Positions 16,674 to 25,900 of a DNA stretch of 31,480 bases are shown here, one piece after another. The translations under genes and the position numbers were made by a program. This DNA is from Rhodospirillaceae bacterium (GTDB lineage: Bacteria; Pseudomonadota; Alphaproteobacteria; GCA-2731375): positions 1 through 31,480 of the forward strand of contig JABIWH010000009.1 of assembly GCA_018701215.1 (NCBI GenBank), read 5' to 3'. Numbering within the stretch: the stretch's first letter is position 1; each line of letters begins with the position of its first letter. The notes beneath the pieces were generated by a model. The model did no database searches. It was not told where the DNA came from and saw only the letters and a program-made list of their open reading frames with translations.

Positions 16674-17999
16674 ATGGCTGCCTTTCTTGGCACCAAAAAG
16701 GCCCGCAAGCTACCGGACGTCGGGGCCCGGAACGGCTGGTATGAAACCCTGCCCGCCCCAGCGGAGGCGCTGCGCATTCAGGGCGAGGTGCGCCATGACT
16801 GGGCGGTGATTGGCGCCGGCACCTGTGGGCTGGCGGTAGCCCGGCGCCTGGCGGAGCTGCACCCCGATGCCTCCATCGCGGTGATCGAGGCGGGCCGTGT
16901 CGGCCATGGCACCTCGGGCCGCAACGCCGGTTTCATGCTCTCCCACCATGGTGTTGGGCGGATCGATGATCTGGAAATCGGGCGCCGCAGTATCCGTCTG
17001 TTCACCCTAGGCCACCGCTATCTGCGCGATATTGTGGAGCAGCACCAGATCCGCTGTGACTGGAGCGATTGGGGGCAGATCTATGTCTCGGCCACACCGC
17101 AGGGTGCGGCCCATCTGGATGTTGTGGGCAAGGGGCTCGAGAGCCTGGAGGTGCCGATCCGGCGCCTGGGCCAGGACGAGATGGAAGCGGTGATCGGCAG
17201 CCGCTTTTATGACCGCGGTGTTCGTCTGGCCGGTTCCGCCCTGGTGCAGCCGGCGGCGATGATGCGCGGCCTTGGCGCCACCTTGCCCCCCAACGTCACC
17301 CTGTATGAGGACAGCCCGGTCACCGAACTGCGCGCCGTGGCGGGCTTTCGCCTGCGCTGTCCCGAGGGCGAGGTCGCGGCAGGTAAACTCATCCTGGCCA
17401 ATCATGTCTTTGCCGAGGAGATCGGGTTCGCCCGCCACCGGACCGTGCCCATAGCCACCTTCGCCTCCCTGACCCGGCCATTGGGCGAGGCGGAAAAGGC
17501 CCATCTTGGGGCGGAAAAACAGTTCGGCCTGTTGCCCGCTTCGCCCAACGGCAGCACCGTGCGCCTGACCCTCGATGGCCGTATCCTGATGCGCAACACC
17601 ATGTCCTATGCCCGCGAGAAGCGCTTCGACGCGGATTTTATGGTGCAGGTCGAAGGCCATCATCGCCATAGCCTGCGGCAACGCTGGCCGGGTTTGGGCG
17701 AGGTCGAATTCATCTCCACCTGGGGCGGTGTCATGAGCTTCACCCGCAACGAAGGCGGCATCTTCGGCGAGATTGGGGACGGTCTTTATGCGGTGATGAG
17801 CCCGGATGCCGGCCCCATGACGCGGGGGGCCGCCGCCGGCAAGCTGCTGGCCGAGCAGATCGCGGGTATCGACAGCGAGGAGCTGCGTATCATGCAGTCG
17901 ATCCCCAAGGCGGCCCTGCTGCCGCCCGATCCAATTCTACGCTTCATCTCGGAGCGGCGGATCAAGAAATTCGAGGCGGCAGAAGCAGCGGAGCGCTGA
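16674..17999 (+). CDS. FAD-dependent oxidoreductase (DAO family)
   Basis: A 441-residue flavoenzyme of the D-amino-acid oxidase/glycine oxidase/sarcosine oxidase-like group. The FAD-binding dinucleotide fold is WAVIGAGTCGLAVARRLAEL ending with the acidic strand IAVIEAG, followed by the FAD-interaction segment HGTSGRNAGFMLSHHG, which matches the G-T-S-x-R-N-x-G pattern. The central substrate half has R-x-G-Q-D-E; the C-terminal FAD contact is YAVMSPDAGPMTRGAAAGKL. GGGAGA lies 5 bases before the ATG at 16674. The family oxidises the C-N bond of amines or amino acids with electron transfer to O2 or a quinone. The substrate is not readable here; its neighbours (amidohydrolase upstream, UGSC-family gene convergent) do not narrow it. 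About 12 bases separate its stop from that of the convergent gene. Confidence 0.88.
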   Translation: MAAFLGTKKARKLPDVGARNGWYETLPAPAEALRIQGEVRHDWAVIGAGTCGLAVARRLAELHPDASIAVIEAGRVGHGTSGRNAGFMLSHHGVGRIDDLEIGRRSIRLFTLGHRYLRDIVEQHQIRCDWSDWGQIYVSATPQGAAHLDVVGKGLESLEVPIRRLGQDEMEAVIGSRFYDRGVRLAGSALVQPAAMMRGLGATLPPNVTLYEDSPVTELRAVAGFRLRCPEGEVAAGKLILANHVFAEEIGFARHRTVPIATFASLTRPLGEAEKAHLGAEKQFGLLPASPNGSTVRLTLDGRILMRNTMSYAREKRFDADFMVQVEGHHRHSLRQRWPGLGEVEFISTWGGVMSFTRNEGGIFGEIGDGLYAVMSPDAGPMTRGAAAGKLLAEQIAGIDSEELRIMQSIPKAALLPPDPILRFISERRIKKFEAAEAAER

Positions 18000-18001
18000 A
18001 C

Positions 18002-18024
18002 GGGTAGGGGCCTAACCCCCACCC
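18002..18024. terminator. Possible bidirectional terminator hairpin without U-tract
   Basis: GGGT and GGGG (18002-18010) pair with CCCC and ACCC (18016-18024) around a five-base loop with one A-C mismatch. It sits just between the stops of the FAD oxidoreductase and the convergent UGSC-family gene and overlaps the latter's last codons. No T-run follows on either strand, so it is a weak candidate. Confidence 0.3.
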
Positions 18025-19733
18025 AGAAAATGATCCCAGATCTTGGGCAGCTCCACCGCCCTGGAAGTGGGTTTGACGTAGACGCTGTGCATGCCCATCA
18101 GGCGGTTGCGGCCCGGTTCGCCGCAGACGATCAGGTGTAGAATGTCCGGGCTGGGCAACAGGCGCACCAGCTCATCCGGGCCGACCAGGAAGTCTTCAGG
18201 GAACATGCCCTTTTCGACCTTTTCCTCGATCGTGAACGCTTGCGCGAAGCTATAGCGGGTATGCCATTCCAACTCCCGCCGGGTCACCGTGGCGTGTTCG
18301 TAGAGGTACTGCCGCACATCTTGTTTGGAATAGCCCTCGTCGGCCAGGGATTGCGCGATGGGCGGGGTTATCAACAGCGTGACCATATGGCGGAAACCGT
18401 CCGGTCCCCGCTCGGGCAGGCAATGCAGGATGGTTTTCTTGTACAACTCGCGACAGAGCAGCTCCAAGGTGACCTGGGCGCCGCTTTTTTCCGAGCGACT
18501 ATGCGGTGCCGGCGGATAGCCCCAGATCATCGAGCCGCCGGCGGTGACGACGGATTGGTCCGCATCAAAGCCATGCTCCACATGAAATGGCTGCCAGGGG
18601 CTGGCGGCCTCGTTCTCGGCCAATGCGAACGGCAGCTGATAGCCAAAGGTGCCGAGATAATTCCGCCCCGGGCGATAGCCGGCGATGTTGCGCACGATCA
18701 GACCCAGGGCCCGGCCAAGAGCAGGATTCGGCCCGCGCGAGATCAACTGCCCGCGGCTTTCGATGCCCAGCTGTTCCACGATGGGGCCGTTGATCAACAG
18801 AAAGGGCACCAGGGTACCCGTGGTGCCGATATTGCCCAGATTATAGTGCTCATCGCCAATGGCCTGTACGGCGGCGATCAGGATCGGCATATGTTCGGGC
18901 CGGCAGCCGGCCATGATGCCGTTGGCAGCGATGTTACGCGGTGTCGCGGCGAGGTTGGCCTGGGGCAATACGGCGATGACTTCGTCGGGGTCGCGGTCGG
19001 TGAAGCGCAGGAAGGCGGCAACCCTTGCCGCGGTCGGCGGGATGATGGCCAGGCCGTCGCTCCATTCCTCTGCCGCGAAATGCGCGTTGACCCCTTCCAG
19101 GCTGCCTTCGAACACCGTGGCGTCGGGCGCCGCACCGGTGTGCTCGGTTTGCGCCGCGCCATTCACCGTGCTGGTCAGCCCGGCGACGATCTGTTCGAAC
19201 AACGATGTACGAATGGTCTCCTTGATGTCGTTGGGGTTTTGAATGCCGATGGCGACGGGGTATTCCGCCACCGCCAGATCGGCCAAGCCGTCCGCCTTGG
19301 CGGCCAGACGCGCTGCCTCGGAGAAGCCGGTAATGGTGATGGCAACCCCTGGGATATTCTCTCGTTCCGCGTTAACTACCGACCGCACCACGGCGGGCGT
19401 GCAGGTGCCTCAGCCGCCGTTCCCGGCGATCACGGCGTCGCAGCCTTTTTCCTTGGCCAAGGCCAGCATCTGGGCATCGATATCGCGCTGATGCTCCGCC
19501 GTGCCCCGAATTGTCGAATAGGGGAATTCCGTAAAGGGCACGATTTTGATGCCCTCGTAGCGCTCCGCCAACAGCTCGCGAATAATCGGAAACGTGAAGT
19601 CACCCTTGAAATCGCCGTTCCACATTTCGCCGATGGTCATGCCATCCAGGCTCTCCGGGCGCGGCGCGGCGCCGCGCGCGGCTATGGTTTCGCCGCCCAG
19701 CGGGGAAATTACCGCGATTTTTTCGTCCGACAT
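18012..19733 (-). CDS. UGSC-family selenoprotein with in-frame TGA at codon 108 (predicted redox protein)
   Basis: Read through one TGA (19410-19412), this is a single frame of about 573 residues ending in TAG. Start: ATG 19733, with GGGAG 7 bases upstream. The N-terminus MSDEKIAVISPLGGETIAAR leads to CDAVIAGNGG, then U108-G-T-C111-TPAVVRSVVNAERENIPGV. That fits the UGSC family, in which the U position is Sec or Cys before a Cys two residues later, giving a U-x-x-C redox pair. After it the frame is open for 465 codons, with a long C-terminal domain containing NIAANGIMAGCRPEHMP and further Cys residues (VTLELLCREL, ILHCLPERG, VIVCGEPGRN-type positions). Ordinary gene calling would give two pieces (18012-19391 from a GTG, and 19410-19775). 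Function unknown; a thiol/selenol redox or transferase role is inferred. It is the last gene of the unit starting at 22734. Confidence 0.8.
19380..19412 (-). promoter_or_regulatory. Selenocysteine UGA codon with candidate bacterial SECIS hairpin
   Basis: On the minus strand the TGA (19412-19410) is followed by GGCACCTGCACGCCCGCCGT and onwards. Bases 14-17 after it (CCGC, 19396-19393) pair with 24-27 (GCGG, 19386-19383) around the six-base loop CGTGGT; across a C-U mismatch, CG (19399-19398) pairs with CG (19381-19380). The loop starts 17 bases after the TGA and has G as its second base, which fits the general spacing and loop-G rule of bacterial SECIS elements. A competing stem, GCACC (19408-19404) with GGTGC (19389-19385), is also possible. 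Confidence 0.55.
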
Positions 19734-19803
19734 GCCAATACTCCCAACCGATGCAACAAGGGGCCAGTCTGGCACGATGTCGCGCTGGGGCTATTGATCC
19801 TTA

Positions 19804-20310
19804 TCAAGGCTTGGAATCAGAGGCGGGTCCGGGCAGGACGCGCAGGCGGCAGCAGCCGGGTTGGCCCGGCTTCCAGGTTTCCCCGGCGAAGGTAAAACCG
19901 GCCGCCTCGAACAGGCCGCCGTCGATGGCGCCGGCGAATTTGCACAATTGTTGCATGTCGTGATCGGACTTATTCATCTCGGTCCAACCATCCTTCAGGG
20001 GGCAGCGCTCGAAATAGATCTGCAATTCCTCGTCATCGCATTGTACCACTTCCGGCACGAACAATTCACCGATGCCCGGAATACCGCCCAGGAAGGCCTC
20101 TTTCAGGCCATTTAGATCATTGGGTGCGAATTTGGCAAAGTTGGGGCCCATGTCCTGGCCCAGGCGGCGGGTGGCTTCCTGGCCGATCTCCTGCGCTTTC
20201 TCTTCGCCCAGATGTTCGCGCATGACGTCGAACATGTGGGCATAGGCGACGGCGCGCATCTTCAGGGCAGCGCGCAGGGCCGACATGGGGATCATTGTCT
20301 CGTCATTCAT
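19804..20310 (-). CDS. ATC hydrolase-type protein (L-2-amino-thiazoline-4-carboxylate hydrolase family)
   Basis: A 168-residue protein of the ATC_hydrolase family. The known member opens 2-amino-thiazoline-4-carboxylate to N-carbamoyl-cysteine, a step toward L-cysteine in Pseudomonas. Sequence signatures are the N-terminal helical region, ERCPLKDGW (C103), the Q-Q-L-C-K-F segment (C123), AIDGGLFEAAGFTFAGETW and KPGQPGCCRLRVLPG with an adjacent C153-C154 pair. Many members of this family are not true ATC hydrolases and serve unknown pathways. The start overlaps the stop of the upstream thiolase-like gene by four bases (ATGA), so it is translationally coupled to it, and 70 bases separate it from the UGSC-family gene. 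Two cysteine-rich, probably redox- or sulfur-related proteins in one operon is suggestive. Substrate unproven. Confidence 0.8.
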   Translation of the reverse strand: MNDETMIPMSALRAALKMRAVAYAHMFDVMREHLGEEKAQEIGQEATRRLGQDMGPNFAKFAPNDLNGLKEAFLGGIPGIGELFVPEVVQCDDEELQIYFERCPLKDGWTEMNKSDHDMQQLCKFAGAIDGGLFEAAGFTFAGETWKPGQPGCCRLRVLPGPASDSKP

Positions 20311-21851
20311 GATGCAGTCCCTGGTGTGAAAATATTCAGTCCATCGTCATGGGCCACCGTGCCTTGTGCGCCCATATAGTCGTTGGTGACCATATCCGCC
20401 AGCAGGTCTGGGTCTTCCGCCGTGTTGGCGATGCAGCGGCTACCGTCCTCCAGAATGGCCATGACAATGGCATAAGAGGGTCCCGCGCGGTCATGCATGA
20501 CGGTATAGGTTTCGATCCGGCCGGCGCCATTGGCGGCTTCGACCGAGGTTCGACCCTTGTCGGCGTTCAAGGCCGCCTGATAGAGGCTGGGGTCTTTCGG
20601 TGCGAACGGTTTGTCAGGCACAGCCGTGCTGTAGATGCCCACCGCCTCCTTGGTGACATAGTTGCCGCACGAGGTAACCAAGCCTTTCATGCCCGGCTTG
20701 GCACGCACCCGGTTCATCATCTCGGCGATTGAATGGGTGACGTAGTTGTTTCCAGGCCCGCCAAAATACGGCAGGCCGCCGGTAATGGTCAGGCCGCGCG
20801 GATCATCCAGGGCCAGACCCAGTTCCTGACAGGCCAGCTGCACGGCGGAGGGGAAGCAGCTGTAGATATCGAAGGCGCCGATATCATCCAGACCGCAGTC
20901 CGCCATGGCCAAGGCTTCAACGCCGGCCACCCGCATGGCGGGGGAGGAATGGAAATCCTTGCGGTCGGAAATGAACCAATGATCATAGGTGTCCGAGCAG
21001 CCGTGCAGATAAACCCATTTATCTTGCGCGATGCCCAGGGCCTTCGCTTTGGCGACCGAGGTTAGGATCAGGGCGGCGGACTGATCGATGAAGGCATTGG
21101 CGTTCATCAACTTGGTATAGGGAAAGCCGATATAGGGATTGTCGGGGCCGACGCTGGCGATCTGTTTGGCGGAGAAGCCGTCGCGGCGGTCGGCCAGGGG
21201 ATTGGCGGCCGCCACGGCGGCGAAGCGGGCGAACAGCTCGCCTAACTTGGCGCCATGTTCGGCGACCGTGCGGCCCTTGTGATGGCGCAGGGCGTTTTCA
21301 AACAAGGGATAGGCGAAGATGGCGCCGGCCATGCGGTGGCGGTCCTCCACATCGTTCCAGCCGCGTGTTTCCACGCCCCACATTTCCGGTTGGCCGCCCG
21401 GGTCTTCGTTCCAATCCAGTTCCAGTCCGCCGCGTTGGGCCGCTTTTTGCGTCGAAAGCGCCTCGCCGCCCGCGATCAGGGCGGTGCCCAGCTGGCCCTG
21501 GGTGATCATTTCGAACATCCGGTTGATGGACCATTGCACCATGTTGCCGCCCGGAAAGGTGTAAATCTGGCGCCGTGCATCGGCGGCGCCCAGGCGCTGG
21601 GCCAGGGTTCTTGGCGGATTGGTCGATTGCCCGAAGGGGGAGGCGAAGCGCCACGAGGTATCGGAGAAGGAGCGGATCACCAGCACCGTGTCCAATGCCT
21701 TGAGCAGCGCATCGCCGGCACCGGCGTCAACGGCGGCCTGGCGCGCCGCCGCTTCCGTCAGGTCCATGGGCGAAAGAGCCTTGGCGGGATCGTCTTCACG
21801 CTGGGTGATCTGGCTGCAACCAACCAGGATGGGAATTCTACTCTCGTCCAT
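20307..21851 (-). CDS. Thiolase-like acetyl-CoA acetyltransferase family protein, nucleophile missing
   Basis: A 514-residue thiolase-superfamily protein from the ATG at 21851, with AGAGGA six bases upstream; the frame upstream to 21965 is not conserved. Typical sequences are IPILVGCSQITQRE, SPMDLTEAAARQAAVDAG, FPGGNMVQWSINRMFEMITQ, ALIAGGEALSTQ, and the C-terminal GGLPYFGGPGNNYVTHSIAE. At the place of the active Cys the sequence has GGNMVQW, as in a subfamily of about 500-residue acetyltransferase-like proteins with an extra C-terminal domain. It is larger than the DUF35-associated thiolase at 13117 and has no DUF35 gene beside it. Likely substrates are acyl-CoA thioesters, but catalysis without the canonical Cys is uncertain. 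It overlaps the ATC-hydrolase gene by four bases and follows the LLM gene by 37. Confidence 0.85.
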   Translation of the reverse strand: MDESRIPILVGCSQITQREDDPAKALSPMDLTEAAARQAAVDAGAGDALLKALDTVLVIRSFSDTSWRFASPFGQSTNPPRTLAQRLGAADARRQIYTFPGGNMVQWSINRMFEMITQGQLGTALIAGGEALSTQKAAQRGGLELDWNEDPGGQPEMWGVETRGWNDVEDRHRMAGAIFAYPLFENALRHHKGRTVAEHGAKLGELFARFAAVAAANPLADRRDGFSAKQIASVGPDNPYIGFPYTKLMNANAFIDQSAALILTSVAKAKALGIAQDKWVYLHGCSDTYDHWFISDRKDFHSSPAMRVAGVEALAMADCGLDDIGAFDIYSCFPSAVQLACQELGLALDDPRGLTITGGLPYFGGPGNNYVTHSIAEMMNRVRAKPGMKGLVTSCGNYVTKEAVGIYSTAVPDKPFAPKDPSLYQAALNADKGRTSVEAANGAGRIETYTVMHDRAGPSYAIVMAILEDGSRCIANTAEDPDLLADMVTNDYMGAQGTVAHDDGLNIFTPGTAS

Positions 21852-21888
21852 AACCTGTCCTCTAAGTCTTACAATAAGTCTTACAAAT

Positions 21889-22734
21889 TCAGCGGATATG
21901 AGCGTCCGCGATGGCTTTGATGCCGTCGATACCGCTGCCGTCCAGAACCGTGACGACCCGGGCAATGCCCAGATCGGCCAGCAGCTTCAGGGAGTCCGCC
22001 CCGCCTCTGGGCCCCCACATGGTGGTCAGCTCGATCTCGTCATAATTGCGCCCCTCAGCCGCACACGCCGCGCGCAGATCCGCCAGCATGCCGGGCAACT
22101 CGTCAGGCTTGGCACCGGGGATGAACCAGCCGTCACCGTATTTGGCGATACGCTGGTATATCTTGCCGGCCCGCCCGCCCATGATGATGGGGACGCCTGG
22201 CTTTTGTACCGGCAGAGGGTAACTTTTGAAGCCGTGCCAGGACAGAAAATCGCTTTCATGTTCGACCACATCGCCCGACCAGACCTTTTTCATGGCCACC
22301 ATATAGTCATCAAAGCGGGCGCCGCGCCGCTCGAATGGCACGCCCATGGCGGTGAATTCCTCCCGCAACCAGCCAATGCCCGCGCCCAGCATGAAGCGCC
22401 CACCCGAGATGAAATCCAGGCTGGCGGCCTGTTTTGCCAGTAGCAAGGCGTTGGTCTGGGAAACAATGTTGACGCCCGTCGCCAGACGAATGCTCTTGGT
22501 ATGGGCCGCGATGGCGGTCAGCGCGATAAGCGGATCAACGAAAGGGGTTTCCGGTGCCCCGCCCATTTTGCCGGATTTGTGGTAGGGGTATTTGGATTGG
22601 TAATCCACGGGCACGATGACGTGCTCGAACGTCCAGACGCTTTCAAAACCGGCTTCTTCCGCCGTCTGGGCCATGGTGATCATCTGTTCGGGCGCAGCGA
22701 TGCCGATGTTGATGGGAACCAGTCCGAATTTCAT
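21889..22734 (-). CDS. LLM-class flavin-dependent oxidoreductase (F420-type TIGR03619-like)
   Basis: A 281-residue luciferase-like TIM-barrel protein. Family marks are MKFGLVPINIGIAAPEQM, AEEAGFESVWTFEHVIVPVD, AIAAHTKSIRLATGVNIVSQ, LDFISGGRFMLGAGIGWLRE, and VPIIMGGRAGKIYQRIAKYG with the G-D-G-W-F segment. The sequence resembles the F420-dependent group (TIGR03619 type) more than FMN/alkanesulfonate monooxygenases, though this cannot be settled without alignment; F420 is patchily present in alphaproteobacteria. GGA lies 6 bases before the ATG at 22734. It is first in the minus-strand unit with the thiolase-like, ATC-hydrolase and UGSC genes. A promoter must lie in 22735-22978, shared with the divergent kinase gene. 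The substrate is unknown. Confidence 0.88.
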   Translation of the reverse strand: MKFGLVPINIGIAAPEQMITMAQTAEEAGFESVWTFEHVIVPVDYQSKYPYHKSGKMGGAPETPFVDPLIALTAIAAHTKSIRLATGVNIVSQTNALLLAKQAASLDFISGGRFMLGAGIGWLREEFTAMGVPFERRGARFDDYMVAMKKVWSGDVVEHESDFLSWHGFKSYPLPVQKPGVPIIMGGRAGKIYQRIAKYGDGWFIPGAKPDELPGMLADLRAACAAEGRNYDEIELTTMWGPRGGADSLKLLADLGIARVVTVLDGSGIDGIKAIADAHIR

Positions 22735-22978
22735 GATTATTCCAATCTATCAATGCGTTTGCGCCAAAATAACAGGCCCGGTGTAGCCTGCATAGCGGTT
22801 GCATTCCCGTGCCATGAGGTCGATTAATGAGTTTATAAGAAAACACATGTTAACTTACATTCGCAGTACGACATTGGGCATATTTGTTCAGTTTACGAGT
22901 GGTTGTTGAGCATGTATCGTCGCGCCAAGACGCTGTTTGCCAACGTCGTCGGAACGATTCCGGCTCCTGTGGGGTGTT

Positions 22979-25900
22979 ATGGAGCTTAGCAGAGAAGAAC
23001 AACGCCGACGTGACTTTGCCGATCTGATTTCCGGCTGGTTCTGGGAGTTCGATGCGGCCGGCCGCTTTACGTTTCTCACCGATCGCTATTATCAGATCAC
23101 CGGTGATGCCCCGGGCTCGCTCATCGGCAAGAGCATCGCGGCATCGGGCTTCAGAGTTGAAGATCCGGTGGATAAGGCGACCTTTGAACAGGCCTGCCGC
23201 AAGCATCTGCCGTTTAATGAATTGGTTTCCCTGCGCGCTCTGTCCGATGGCAGGCGGTACTGGATACGGTCCAGCGGTATCCCGGTCTTTGACGATGATG
23301 GTGAATACCGTGGGCAACGTGGCACAAGCACGGATGTAACGGCGTTGATGGAAGCCGAGCAAATGCTGCGGCAAAGCGTGGCGCGGTTAAACGATTTCGC
23401 CGAGGCCAGCGCGGATTTCTTTTGGGAGACGAATGCCGACCTGCGCTACGTTTATCTTTCGCCCGTTGCCGAACAAAGCATTGGCCTGGATCTGGACGCA
23501 TTTCTGGGACGAACCCCCCGGGAGGTCATCGGTGCTGAATTCGACGTCCAGGATAGCCTAAAATTCGTGGACCAATGCATGCAGGCGCGGCAGCCTTTCC
23601 GGAATGTCGAATTTTGGCGGCCCCGCGCGCCGGACGGCGGCAAGGTCTGGCTCCGGACCTCCGGTACGCCTTACCAGGACGCGGATGGCAGTTTTGCTGG
23701 TTTTCGCGGTTCGTCAACCGTCATCACCGAAAACAGGCGGGCCGAAGAAGCCTCCCGTGAGAGCGAACGGCAATTCCGCCTTCTGGCCTCGAACATCGCC
23801 GGCGGCCTACTCTATATGGATCCCGATGGGCGCTACCGCTTCGTCAACAAGGTCTATGCCAACTGGTTCGGCCTTGGGCCCGAAGATTTTGTTGGCCGGA
23901 CGGCCAAGGATGTATTGGGTCATGAGATCGAGGCGCAGGTTCAGGCGCATTTTGCCGCCGCCCTTGATGGCAAGACGGTAACCTACGAGGCGACCCGTGA
24001 AACCATTGAATTGGGCCCCAGGGACGTTCAGGTCACCAATGTGCCTTCCGTCGCGGCCGACGGCAGCGTGGAAGGCGTCTTTGCCCTGGTCACCGATGTC
24101 ACGGATCTGAAGGTCCGCGAACGCGCCTTGAAAAAGAGCGAGCAAAACCTGGCGGCGGCGCAGCGAGTTGGTCAAATCGGCCATTGGCGCGTCACGCCGG
24201 GGACCGATCAGGCCGACTGGTCGGTGGAAATGTATCGAATTTGGGGCCTGGAGACGACCGGTTCGCCGGCCAGCCTTGATCGTGTCCTGCAGACAATTCA
24301 TCCCGATGACCGCCAGGCTGTATTGGACGCCCGGGAAACCGCCGCCGCCGAGAGAAGGCCCTATGGCATTGATTTCCGAATTGTCAGGCCGAGCGGCGAG
24401 ATCCGGCATATCCGCAATGAAGGAAGACCGGAATATGATGCGGAAGGCCGGTTTGAATCATTTTTTGGGGTTTCCCAGGACATCACGAACCAAAAACTTC
24501 GAGAAACGGCGCTGGCGGAAAATTTGGCGCTGCTTCATACGATACTCGATACGGTACCGGCCAACATTGTGGTTCGTGACAATGATGACCGGATCACCTT
24601 CCTGAACAGGCTGGCATCGGACTATTATGGAGAACCGATCAAGGAGCTGCTGGGAAGAAAGACGGAAGATGTGTATGGAGGAAAACTTCCGCCGGTGTTC
24701 GCGGATTTTCTTGAGCGCAGTCGGACATCGGGAAAATTGGTGTCTGAACCAAACTATAGCTCTGCCAAACTTCCCGGCAGAATTCTGTGGATGCTTGGAG
24801 CAGCCATCACCGGGGAGAATGGCGATGTCTTGGGTAGTCTATCGGTTCACTTCGATGTGACGGAGCGAAGACGCGCCGAAGAGGCGATGCATGAAAGTGA
24901 GCGGAATTTCCGTGCCATTGCCGAGGGCTCGCCCGTTCCTCTGCTGATTACCCGCCACGACGACGGCACGGTCCTTTATGCCAACCCCAAGGTCGGGCCG
25001 GTGCTCGGCCTTGCCACCGAAGAGTTGATCGGAAAGCCAATCGGTCCCTTGTTCTGGCAGCCTGGCGACAGAGATGCCCGCGCCGCACGGTTGCGGCGGG
25101 AAGGGCTGATCAGCGGTGAAGCGCTGGAGATGGTGCGCGGCGACGGCACGCGGATTTCAACCATTCACGCCCTGCAACCAATCAGCTATGCCGGCGAGGA
25201 CGCGATCCTGGGCAGCTTTCAGGACGTAACGGAGCGCCTGCGCCTGGAGGAGCAGTTGCGGCAGGCACAAAAGATGGAAGCGGTCGGCCAGCTTACCGGC
25301 GGCGTAGCCCACGATTTCAATAATTTGCTGGCGGTCATCATGGGTAACATGGAACTGCTGCTTGAACAGGCCGAGCCGGAGGGCAAAGCCTCCCAATTCG
25401 CCATGCGCGCGCTCGCGGCCACCCAGCGCGGCGCCGACCTGACCCATCGGCTATTGGCATTCTCCCGCCGGCAACCCCTGCAGCCGATCGCGGTTGATGT
25501 CAACGAGCTGATTGGCGGCATGCACGATTTGCTGGTTCGCACCTTGGGCGAGGACATCGGCATCGAATTGGTGGGCGGTGCCGGGTTGTGGCGGTGCGAG
25601 GTCGATCCGGGGCAATTGGAAAATACCGTTCTCAACCTATCGATCAATGCCCGTGATGCCATGCCGGGCGGTGGCCTGTTAACGATCGAGACCTCGAACG
25701 TCCGTCTCGACGAAAATTATGCCAGCTCGCAGGAAGACGTGGCGCCCGGCCAGTACGTCCTGTTGTCGATCAGCGACACCGGAACGGGCATGGAAAAAGA
25801 TGTTATCGAGCAAGCGTTCGACCCCTTTTTCACCACCAAGGAAGTGGGCAAGGGCAGCGGTCTTGGGCTTAGCATGATCTATGGTTTCGTCAAGCAGTCG

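Noticed and set aside
19389..19775. Reading the UGSC fragments as a pseudogene with a nonsense mutation
   Set aside because: Frame is open and conserved on both sides, the TGA falls exactly at the known Sec/Cys motif and a SECIS-like hairpin follows. A sequencing error or recent TGC-to-TGA change remains possible and is noted as a refuting case.
18240..19895. A 551-codon plus-strand frame opposite the UGSC-family gene
   Set aside because: Long antisense frames are expected at this GC content; composition is Gly/Arg/Gln-rich and no domain is seen. Its length alone does not support the alternative that the minus strand is non-coding.
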